DNA of 43,427 nucleotides from Alphaproteobacteria bacterium (GTDB taxonomy: Bacteria; Pseudomonadota; Alphaproteobacteria; Rhodobacterales; Rhodobacteraceae). This document shows positions 34,784 through 42,496 of the stretch, piece by piece. The position numbers and the translations under genes were made by a program. The notes under the pieces were generated by a model. It worked only from the letters and a program-made list of their open reading frames with translations. It was not told where the DNA came from and searched no databases. The number at the start of each line of letters is the position of its first letter. Position 1 is the first letter of the stretch. The stretch spans positions 1 to 43,427 of the forward strand of contig JAUIDE010000028.1 in assembly GCA_030429105.1 (NCBI GenBank). The letters are read 5' to 3'.

Positions 34784-35569
34784 TCAGCGGGAGAAATTCC
34801 CGTTCCTAGCCCCCGCGCCGCCGTCCACCGTCACCACCGTGCCGGACATGTAGGAGGCCCGCTCCGAGACGAGGAAGGCGACCACGTCCGCCACTTCCGC
34901 CACCGTCGCCGCCCGCCCGAGCGGGTTGGCGGCGAGCGCGTCGCGCCAGCCGTCCTCGGCGCCGGTCTTGGCCTTCCGCGCGGTCTTCAGCAGCGTCGCC
35001 AGCCGCTCCGTCTCCGTCAGGCCGGGCTGAACCGCGAGGACGCGGACGCCGTATTCGATGCTGACCCCGCCTACCGCGCGCGTGAAGGCGTTGAGCGCGG
35101 CGTTGCCCGTCGTCCCCGCCACATAGCCCCAGTCATGCCGCTCCGCCGCGAGGCCGGTGACGTTGAGGATCACGCCGCCGCCCGCGGCCCGCATCGCGGC
35201 GAGATAGGCGCGGGAGAGGTTGACATAGCCGAAGACCTTCAGCTCCCAGGCCTCGCGCCAGCGCGCCTCGTCGATCGCGTCGATGTCGCCGCCCGGGATG
35301 GCGCCGGCGTTGTTCACGAGGATGTCGGGCGCGCCTGTCTCCGCCAGCAGCGCCTCCGCGCTCCCCCGCGCCGAAAGGTCCATCGCCACGCCCCGCGCCT
35401 CCGCGCCCTTCGCGACAAGCGCGGCGACCGCCGCGTCGAGCCCCGCGCCGCCGCGCGCGACGAGCGTCACCGCGGCGCCTTCCGCCGCCAGCGCCTCGGC
35501 GACGCCGAAGCCTATTCCCTTGGAGGCGCCGGTGACGACCGCGCGCTTGCCCTTCAGTCCGAGATCCAT
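34784..35569 (-). CDS. Short-chain dehydrogenase/reductase with atypical catalytic residues
   Basis: A 261-residue SDR. The NAD(P) motif [17 protein letters not shown] near residue 11 and [13 protein letters not shown] near 83 are normal. The active site is not: where classical SDRs carry Asn-Ser-Tyr-Lys, this has Lys111 (WELKVFGYV), Thr138 (LNVTGLAAE), Tyr149 and Thr153 ([12 protein letters not shown]). Relatives with a GYxxGTTGN-type active site exist in alphaproteobacteria but are poorly characterised. It may bind a nucleotide without ordinary SDR catalysis. It is 10 bases downstream of the adenylate cyclase, so probably the last gene of the type I secretion transcript. Confidence 0.85.
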   Translation of the reverse strand: MDLGLKGKRAVVTGASKGIGFGVAEALAAEGAAVTLVARGGAGLDAAVAALVAKGAEARGVAMDLSARGSAEALLAETGAPDILVNNAGAIPGGDIDAIDEARWREAWELKVFGYVNLSRAYLAAMRAAGGGVILNVTGLAAERHDWGYVAGTTGNAALNAFTRAVGGVSIEYGVRVLAVQPGLTETERLATLLKTARKAKTGAEDGWRDALAANPLGRAATVAEVADVVAFLVSERASYMSGTVVTVDGGAGARNGNFSR

Positions 35570-35579
35570 GCCTTCCCCC

Positions 35580-37031
35580 TCATGCGCGGGCGAGCGTCCG
35601 GAGCGCCACGCGCCGTTCGCCGCCGCGGATCGCAGCTTCGCCCCCCGGCGAGAGACCGGTCAGCGCCGCCTCTTCCGGCCCCGATTCCGCCTGCACCTGC
35701 GCGCAGAGCGCCTCCGTCGCCGCGAGTTCCACGCCAAGCTCGCGCGTCAGCGCCTCGACCCGGCTGGCGACGTTGACAGTATCGCCGATCACCGCGAATT
35801 CCAGACGGTTCGCGCCGATATCGCCGAGCACGGCGGGGCCGTAGTGAAGGCCGAACCCTGCGCGGATCGCCGGCTCCCCCGCCGCCTCCCGCTCCCTGTT
35901 CCAGACGCTCATCGCGGCGATCATTGCCCGCGCGCAACGGAGCGCGCGGGTCGCGTCAGCCTCGCCGGCGGCGGGGGTTCCGAAGGTCGCCATCAGCCCG
36001 TCGCCGAGATACTTGTCGAGCGTGCCGCCATGGCGGAAGACCTCCGCCTCCATCCTCCGATGAAAGTCCCGCAACGCGTAAATTGCCTCGACCGGCGTTC
36101 GCTTCGCGGCGAAGGCGGTGAAGCCCACGATGTCGACGAAGAGCACCGCGACGTCCTGCGTGCGGATCTCCTTCAGCGGATCGTCGTTACGGGAAAGCGC
36201 GGCGACGACATTGGGCGAGAAGTAGCGCGCGAGATTGGCCCGCTCCCGCTCCGCCGCGGCCTGCCCGAGAACCAGCCGGCCATAGCGCCGCATGGTGAAC
36301 GCCAGCGTCGCCGCCACGAGGAGGAGGACGACGACCTCCTCCGCCCGGAGGAAGGCCATCGGATCGGAGGGATCGAGAAAGTCGAGCAGCATGGGGTCAT
36401 GGCCGAACGCCGCCTGCGCCGCCGCGGTAAGGTCGGCCCGTTCCTCCCCCAGAAGCACGACGCCGAGCAGCCCCAGCCCCCAGGCGAGGGCGACGATCAC
36501 GCCGATCGCCCAGACCGTGCGCCATGTGTAGGCGAGGCAGCCGAGCGCAAGGAACAGGAAGAAATACTTGAACCCCTCGAACCGATAGCGCATCGCCTCC
36601 GGCCAGTCGGCAGCGGAGAAAGGGCCGGGGACGACGAAGGTGGCCGTCAGAAGCGCGACGTCGCAGACGATCAGCGCCAGCTCCGCCCGGGAGCGGCCGA
36701 CGCGCGCGACCCTCCGCTGCGCCCAGCCGATGAGGACGAAGAGGGCGACGACGCCGTGGTAGAAGAGCAGCTCTTCCCGCGGGACTATGAAGACGAGCAT
36801 CACGGCGATGACGCCCATGACGCCGAGCCGGACGCGGAAGGCGAGGTCCATCCCCTCCCGCTTGTGCCGCTCCAGCGCGTCCAGAGCGAAGGCCTCGGTC
36901 GGCGTCTCCGGCTCCGTGCGCGCCGCGCTGATTCCGTCCAGAACCCGGCGCAGGCGACCGACAGGCGCCTCAAGTCCCACCCGCTCCATGCGCATCGCTC
37001 CGCCGCCGCTCGCCTCGCCCGAGTCTGGCAT
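35580..37031 (-). CDS. Membrane-bound class III adenylate cyclase
   Basis: A 483-residue protein with an N-terminal membrane part of about six helices (roughly 66-245; for example GVMGVIAVMLVFIVP and FEGFKYFFLFLALGCLAYTW), a short linker ERERANLARYFSPNVVAALS and a catalytic domain from about 290. Catalytic residues look complete: metal Asp300 (LFVDIVGFTAF) and Asp344 (KYLGDGLMA), Lys340 and Asp417 for adenine choice (VIGDTVNVASR), Asn420 and Arg424 for transition-state binding. It should make cAMP as a homodimer. It lies 24 bases past the HlyD gene and just before the SDR. Met13 and Met15 are alternative starts. Confidence 0.92.
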   Translation of the reverse strand: MPDSGEASGGGAMRMERVGLEAPVGRLRRVLDGISAARTEPETPTEAFALDALERHKREGMDLAFRVRLGVMGVIAVMLVFIVPREELLFYHGVVALFVLIGWAQRRVARVGRSRAELALIVCDVALLTATFVVPGPFSAADWPEAMRYRFEGFKYFFLFLALGCLAYTWRTVWAIGVIVALAWGLGLLGVVLLGEERADLTAAAQAAFGHDPMLLDFLDPSDPMAFLRAEEVVVLLLVAATLAFTMRRYGRLVLGQAAAERERANLARYFSPNVVAALSRNDDPLKEIRTQDVAVLFVDIVGFTAFAAKRTPVEAIYALRDFHRRMEAEVFRHGGTLDKYLGDGLMATFGTPAAGEADATRALRCARAMIAAMSVWNREREAAGEPAIRAGFGLHYGPAVLGDIGANRLEFAVIGDTVNVASRVEALTRELGVELAATEALCAQVQAESGPEEAALTGLSPGGEAAIRGGERRVALRTLARA

Positions 37032-37055
37032 GGCGGGCGGCGCGATGGAACCGGC

Positions 37056-38381
37056 TCAGCGCTCCGTCATGGCGTGATTGAGCGACCGCTCGATGGGCTT
37101 CAGCAGATATTCCAGCACGGTGCGCCGCGCCGTCTGGATCTCCGCGCTCACGACGAGGCCGGCGCGGACCGGGCGGCGGAAGGCGCCGGAGCCGATATGG
37201 TCGTCATCGAGCGCGACCACGGTGCGGAAATAGGGCTCCTTCTGATCCGGCGTCACCGAAGTCGGGGAGATGGATTCGATCCGCCCGGTGAGATCGCCAT
37301 AGCGCCTCGCGTCATAGGTCGTCGGCTTGAGGACGACGGCCTGGCCCGGCGCGACATGGCCGATATCGTCCGGCGAAAGGCGGATGATCGCGACGAGGCG
37401 CTGGTCCGTCGGCAGGATCTCGAACATCGCGCCGCCGGGCGGCACCACCTCGCCCGCAGCGCCGTAGGCAGCGGTCTGGACGATTCCGGCTTCGGGCGCC
37501 CGGACGATCAGCCGGCCCTCCCGACCCTCGACCTCCTCGAGCAGCAGCGAGAGGCGCTCCACTTCCTGCAGCGCGACATAGAGAGCCTTCAGGTTCTCCT
37601 CCCGATAGGCGAGATCGGCCTCGGAGAGCGCGGCCTCGGCCTCGGCCAGCGCCGTCTCGGCGTCGGCGAGGGCGACCTCGGTGCCGATCAGTTCGGCGCG
37701 CACCGTCTCGGTCAGGTCGCGCTGCCGCGTCATCTGCACCTCGCTGACGAGGCCCTTGGCGGAGAGCGCCTCCATTCGCGCCACGTTGCCCTCGTTGAGC
37801 TCGACGCGGGACGCCGCATTGTCCCTGAGCCGCCGCGCGGCGAGCACGCCGGCGCGCCGCGCCTCGATCCGCTCGCCGAGCATCGCCATTCGCGCCTGAT
37901 GGAGCGCGTGCTGGGCGACCGCATAATCCGCCATCGCCGCCCCGGGATCGGCGGAGGCGAGCGTCGCGACGGGAACCTCCCCGGCCAGCACCGCGCGAAG
38001 CCGCGCCGCCTCCGCCCGCGCCGAATCGAGCTGGCGCACCGTCTCGTCCCTCTCCGTGCGGAGGCGAGGCTGCTCCAGCCGGGCGAGCGGCGCGCCGGCG
38101 AGGACCGGCTCTCCCTCGCGGACGAGAATCTCCGCCACGACGCCGCCGTCGAGATGATCGACGCGGAGAAGCTCCCCGGTCGGCGCAATCTCCCCCTCGG
38201 CCCGCGCGAGCTCGCCGACCTCCGCAACCCCCGCCCAGACGATAGCGCCGCCGATAAGCCCGGCGACGACGAGAATGGTCAGGCGCGCGGCCTGCGGCGC
38301 CGCCGAGCGCTCGCGCGCCAGCTTCTCGGCCAGAACTCCCTTCGCTGCTTTGTTTCCGAACAAGGCCTGCTCACTTTCCAT
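37056..38381 (-). CDS. HlyD-family type I secretion membrane fusion protein
   Basis: A 441-residue periplasmic adaptor. One membrane helix spans about 34-54 (LTILVVAGLIGGAIVWAGVA). A lipoyl half-domain follows (GEIAPTGELLRVDHLDGGVV), then long alpha-helical hairpins rich in Ala/Glu/Arg (about 110-300), the second lipoyl half (RLIVRAPEAGIVQT), and the beta-barrel with VLKPTTYDARRYGDLTG near the C-terminus. It links the inner-membrane ABC exporter to an outer-membrane TolC-like channel, which is not in the window. Its start overlaps the end of the ABC gene upstream by 11 bases, and adenylate cyclase follows. Confidence 0.94.
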   Translation of the reverse strand: MESEQALFGNKAAKGVLAEKLARERSAAPQAARLTILVVAGLIGGAIVWAGVAEVGELARAEGEIAPTGELLRVDHLDGGVVAEILVREGEPVLAGAPLARLEQPRLRTERDETVRQLDSARAEAARLRAVLAGEVPVATLASADPGAAMADYAVAQHALHQARMAMLGERIEARRAGVLAARRLRDNAASRVELNEGNVARMEALSAKGLVSEVQMTRQRDLTETVRAELIGTEVALADAETALAEAEAALSEADLAYREENLKALYVALQEVERLSLLLEEVEGREGRLIVRAPEAGIVQTAAYGAAGEVVPPGGAMFEILPTDQRLVAIIRLSPDDIGHVAPGQAVVLKPTTYDARRYGDLTGRIESISPTSVTPDQKEPYFRTVVALDDDHIGSGAFRRPVRAGLVVSAEIQTARRTVLEYLLKPIERSLNHAMTER

Positions 38382-40491
38382 TCAGGTGGGCCTGCAGGGC
38401 GGCGACCTTGCGCCGCGCCGTCGCGCCCTTTTCGTTCACCGCGACGCGCCCGCGATCGAGCATCACGAGCCGGTCCGCGAGCTCGAAATGCGAGGGCCGG
38501 TTTGTGACCATCAGTACGGTGCGCTCGCCCTTCAGGCTCGCGACGACGTCGAGGAAGGCCTGCTCGCGCGCATTGTCGAGCCCGATGCACGGCTCGCCGA
38601 ACAGGTAGATGTTCGCCGGCCGCAGCAGGCAGCGCGCCAGGGACAGGCCTTTGACCATCGCCGGCGAAAGCCGCTTCAGCAGCGCCTCGGTCAGCCGCGT
38701 GTCGAGCCCCTCCGGCAGCCGCCGCACTTCCGCCGCGAGCCGCAGCCGTTCGAGCCAGAGCCAGATCTCCTCGTCGGTGACTGTCGGATGCGCCATCTGC
38801 AGGTTCTGGCGCACGGTGCCGTGCAGGAATTCCGGCGTCTGCAGGTCGTAGCTTATGGCGTTGCGCAGCTCGTCCGCCGCGATCTGGCGATAGTCGATCC
38901 CGTCGAGCTGGATGCTCCCGGCCGTCGGAACGTAGAGCTTCACGATCAGGCTCAGGAGCGTGGACTTGCCGGAACCGCCATGGCCGCAGATCATCACGAG
39001 CTCGCCCGGCTCCGCGGAGAAGGAGACGCCGGAGAGAACGGGGTCGAGCGCGGAATCGAACCGGTGGGTTACGTTCACCGCCGCGATCCGCCCGGTGAAG
39101 GCCTTCATCCGGCTCGTCGCCACGCCGCGGGAGAATTCCTCCGGCAGGGCGAGCACTCGGTCGGCCTGCCGCCGGCTCCGCGAGAAGGTCTCGATCTGGC
39201 CGGACGCGGCGTAGAGCGCCTGGATCGGGGCCAGATAACGCCAGACCAGCGCCATGACCGCGATCAGCCCGCCGAAAGAGAGGTCGCCCGAAAGCGCCTG
39301 CGCCGCGCCAAGCCCCACGACGCCGACGCCGGCGGCCATCATCAGGCACTGGCCGATCGTCTGCGCAATCACCGCGCGGGTCTTCGCACGCCGCGCGTCC
39401 GCCGCGGCGATGGCGGCGAGCCGGTCCGCCCTTCGCGCCCAGACCGGCCCGGCCCCAAGCCGCTGGATCGCGAGCTGCTTCACCGTGATCTCGAACAGAA
39501 GCTTCTGATGCGCCGCCCGGCTCTTGGCCGCGGCCTCGTTGAGCCGCCGCCGCCCGGGCGCCACGACCAGGGCGGCGATCAGGTAGAGGCAGGTCACGCC
39601 CGCCAGCATGAAGCCGATCACCGGGGAAAGCGCGAAGATGGCGACGAAGAAGAGGAGGGTGAACGGCAGATCCAGCGCCGCGGCGAAGAGCGGGCCGGTG
39701 AAGACGTCACGGAGCGACTCGAACTGCTTCAGCCGGGAAAGCTGCTCGTGAACGCCGGACTTCTCCACCTGTCCGAGCGGCATCGCCATGAGCTTGCGGA
39801 AGAGCGCGAGGCCGAGCCCCCGCTCCACCCTCACGCCAAGATCGGCGAGCGCCCGCGCCCGGATGACGCGCAGCGCCACATCGGCGACGAGCACCATCGC
39901 CATCGCCCCGGTGAGCGAGATGAGGAAGTCCGTCGCCCCGACGGGGATCGCCCGGTCATAGATCACCATCACCAGGACCGGCGTGGCGAAGGCCATCAGG
40001 TTGGTGAAAAACGAGGCGAGCAGCAGGCTCGCCAGCACCCCGCGCGAACCGCGAAGGAGATCGATCAGAGCCGTCACCCGCGGCGGCCCGCCCTCCGTCG
40101 CCGGCAGGATGCGGACGACATGGCCCGCCCCTTCCGGCGCGGGCCGCCAGGCGGGCTCCGCCTCGCCCGGCTCCAGGATCAGCGCCTCGCCCGGGCGCGC
40201 GTCGAAGGCGGCGCGCGCCGCGCCGCGCGCATCGATCAGCAGGCAGGGGCAATCGTCCGCCGCCAGCCGCTCGAGCCGCGCGGGAAGCACGGCATGCGGC
40301 ACGCCCAGATTCTCGAGCGTCGAGACCAGCTCCGCCGCGTCGAGCGCCGGGGCCATGTGCGGCAGCGCGGTCAGCAGCCCGCGCTCGTCGCCGCCCCATC
40401 CGGCCTGCCGGACGATCGCGCGCAGGAGGCCGATGGCGTCCTCGCGCAGCGTCGCGCCCTCGGGCGCCGGGATTGCGGCCCGGACGTTCAT
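38371..40491 (-). CDS. Type I secretion ABC half-transporter with C39-like N-terminus and degenerate NBD
   Basis: A 706-residue ABC exporter subunit starting at the ATG at 40491, after GGAGG and overlapping the preceding ABC gene (ATGA). Residues 1-130 resemble the catalytically dead C39-like domain of LapB/HlyB-type exporters; the membrane domain spans about 150-440. The NBD keeps Walker A (503-511, GHGGSGKST) and a Q-loop Gln551, but the signature reads LSPAM (608) instead of LSGGQ, Walker B ends FGEP (Gly632 for Asp, Glu633 kept) and the H-loop reads VTNRP (Asn664 for His). ATP binding is plausible; hydrolysis efficiency is uncertain. It likely heterodimerises with the upstream ABC protein. 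Confidence 0.9.
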   Translation of the reverse strand: MNVRAAIPAPEGATLREDAIGLLRAIVRQAGWGGDERGLLTALPHMAPALDAAELVSTLENLGVPHAVLPARLERLAADDCPCLLIDARGAARAAFDARPGEALILEPGEAEPAWRPAPEGAGHVVRILPATEGGPPRVTALIDLLRGSRGVLASLLLASFFTNLMAFATPVLVMVIYDRAIPVGATDFLISLTGAMAMVLVADVALRVIRARALADLGVRVERGLGLALFRKLMAMPLGQVEKSGVHEQLSRLKQFESLRDVFTGPLFAAALDLPFTLLFFVAIFALSPVIGFMLAGVTCLYLIAALVVAPGRRRLNEAAAKSRAAHQKLLFEITVKQLAIQRLGAGPVWARRADRLAAIAAADARRAKTRAVIAQTIGQCLMMAAGVGVVGLGAAQALSGDLSFGGLIAVMALVWRYLAPIQALYAASGQIETFSRSRRQADRVLALPEEFSRGVATSRMKAFTGRIAAVNVTHRFDSALDPVLSGVSFSAEPGELVMICGHGGSGKSTLLSLIVKLYVPTAGSIQLDGIDYRQIAADELRNAISYDLQTPEFLHGTVRQNLQMAHPTVTDEEIWLWLERLRLAAEVRRLPEGLDTRLTEALLKRLSPAMVKGLSLARCLLRPANIYLFGEPCIGLDNAREQAFLDVVASLKGERTVLMVTNRPSHFELADRLVMLDRGRVAVNEKGATARRKVAALQAHLNGK

Positions 40492-42305
40492 CCCGCCTCC
40501 TGCAGCTTTGTCGCCGAACCGCCGGCCCGAGGCCGGCGCTGGGAACGGGCCGCCGACCGACCGGGCTTGACCATTTCGGAAAGGCTGAGCCGGTATGGCG
40601 GCGGCGCGCCGTGGCCCGGCGCCGTCATCTCCCGCCAGCTGAGGCGATAGACTTCCTTCGCCTCCTCCGCGCGCCGGGCCGGCGAGACGAGGCGCACGAG
40701 GTTCGGGCTGAGCGCCATCCATCCCGGCCGCCGGGTGACCACGACCAGCGTGGTTTTCCCCTCGAGCGCCGCGAGCGCGGCGAGCGCTCGCTCGTCCGAT
40801 GGGCGGTCCATCGCCGTGTTCGCCTCGTTGAAGAGGAGGATCCTCGGCTTGAGCGCGAGCGCCCGCGCCAGCGCCACGCGCTGGAGGAAGGAGTACGAGG
40901 CCGCGCCGCCGGACCGCCCGAGGACGGTCTCGTATCCCTGCGGCAGGCGCCGAATCTCTTCGTCGAGGCCGAGCGCGCGTGCGGCCTCCATCGCCTCATC
41001 CACATCTTCGGCGCGTTCGGTCAGCGCGATGTTGTCCAGGATGGAGCCCTGAAAGACGATGGGTCGCTGGTCCAGATAGACGATCCCGCCGCGCCCGCGC
41101 CTCAGCGCCTGGTGCGCCGCCGGCGCCCCGTCGATCCGGATCTCGCCCGCGCTCGGCCGCTCCTCGGACAGGATGAGGCGCAGCAGCGTCGTCTTGCCCG
41201 CGCCGTCGTCGCCCGTGACGATGAGCCGCCCGCCGGCAGGAACGTGGAAGGAGAGATTTTCGAACAGCGCGCCGTCCGCTCCGGCGCGCCGCACCGTCAG
41301 CTCGCGCGCCTCGAGCTCGCCGCGAAGGGCCGGAGGGGTGACCGCAGGGCCCTCTCGCCGCGGCAGCGCCGCCAGCGCGGCGACCTTCCGCCGGGCGGCG
41401 GCGACGCCTTCCGCATGCGACCAGACTCCGATCAGCTTCAGCATCGGCTGGACAGCCCGGCCGTTGAGCAGGGTGCATGCCGCGAGCTCCGCGACCCCGA
41501 TATCGCCGCGAATGACGAGATAGGCTCCGAAAAGCGCCATCGCCGCCGTCGCCGCCTGGGCGAAGACCGACCCGAAGGACTGGCTGAGGCTGGCGAGCAG
41601 CACGAGCCGCCGGCTGGCCGAGGCGGAGCCCTCCTGCAGCACCTCGTAGCGGCGCAGGAGCGGCGCCTCCATCCGGTGGGCCTTGATCGTGGCCATCCGC
41701 TCGAGAAACTCGTTGAGAAAGGCGAACCGACGCGCATCGACCGAGCGGCGCTCGTCGAACAGGCGGAACTGGACCTTCCGGAACGCAAGGCTGACGCAGA
41801 TCATGAGCGCGGCGGCGACGATCGGAACCGCCACGAGCCAGCCGCCGATATGCCAGATAAGCCCCGCGAAGACCGCGACGAAGGCGATGTCGATGACGAG
41901 CAGACGACCGTCCCCGCCCGCATGGTCGCGGAGCTGCGTCACCGCCGCCAGCCGCTCGAAACGGGCCGGGGCCGGCTCGGCGTCGAACTCCGCCGGGTCC
42001 GCCTCGAGCGCGCGCCTCGTCGCCATCGCGTGAAGGCGCCGCTCGTAATCCTCCGCCGAGGCCGACATAAGCGTCGCCCGCGCCGCCTTGAGCCCGAAAT
42101 CGAGCATGATCGCGGCGAGAAGCCCGAGGATCAGGAGAAGAAGCGTGTGCGACGCCTGATAGGGGATGACCCTGTCGAAGATCTGCAGCATCACGAGCGG
42201 CAAGAGCAGTGTCAGAAGGTTCACGGCGAGCGACGCCGCCACCGCCGAGACAGGCGGCGGGGGCGCGGCGATCGCCGCTTCTCCCGATGTCAACTCTTCG
42301 TTCAT
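40488..42305 (-). CDS. Type I secretion ABC half-transporter with degenerate NBD
   Basis: A 605-residue ABC exporter subunit, first gene of the minus-strand secretion operon. The membrane domain spans about 20-300 (LAVNLLTLLLPLVMLQIFDR at its start); there is no C39-like domain. The NBD has Walker A at 365-373 (GDDGAGKTT) and Q-loop Gln413 (YLDQRP), but the signature position reads ASYSF (469-473), Walker B is ILLFNEA (Asn493 for Asp, Glu494 kept) and the H-loop has Arg525 (VVTRRP). A basic, low-complexity tail follows residue 545. It overlaps the next ABC gene as ATGA. It is 191 bases from the divergent cadherin-repeat gene, its presumed substrate. Confidence 0.9.
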   Translation of the reverse strand: MNEELTSGEAAIAAPPPPVSAVAASLAVNLLTLLLPLVMLQIFDRVIPYQASHTLLLLILGLLAAIMLDFGLKAARATLMSASAEDYERRLHAMATRRALEADPAEFDAEPAPARFERLAAVTQLRDHAGGDGRLLVIDIAFVAVFAGLIWHIGGWLVAVPIVAAALMICVSLAFRKVQFRLFDERRSVDARRFAFLNEFLERMATIKAHRMEAPLLRRYEVLQEGSASASRRLVLLASLSQSFGSVFAQAATAAMALFGAYLVIRGDIGVAELAACTLLNGRAVQPMLKLIGVWSHAEGVAAARRKVAALAALPRREGPAVTPPALRGELEARELTVRRAGADGALFENLSFHVPAGGRLIVTGDDGAGKTTLLRLILSEERPSAGEIRIDGAPAAHQALRRGRGGIVYLDQRPIVFQGSILDNIALTERAEDVDEAMEAARALGLDEEIRRLPQGYETVLGRSGGAASYSFLQRVALARALALKPRILLFNEANTAMDRPSDERALAALAALEGKTTLVVVTRRPGWMALSPNLVRLVSPARRAEEAKEVYRLSWREMTAPGHGAPPPYRLSLSEMVKPGRSAARSQRRPRAGGSATKLQEAG

Positions 42306-42496
42306 CCCGAATCGATGCTCCTGCGGCGCGAGCCGACCCGGGAGACTTGTCCGCCGCAGGTTGTGACATTCTTTATGAAAAGCCCCGGAATGGGCGCGAT
42401 TCTTCGAAAATCCGCCGTTTCGGCGGCGATGGCCGCAAGAATGCGTAAACGATTCTCATCCATCCGGAACGCCGTGTTGTGCGTGGGGTGGGGCCT

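Noticed and set aside
42306-42496. Divergent gap between the ABC gene and the cadherin gene: CGATTCT twice, and a CCGCCG/CGGCGG stem
   Set aside because: The region must hold promoters for both directions, but I found no convincing -35/-10 pair, and the short repeats are within chance.
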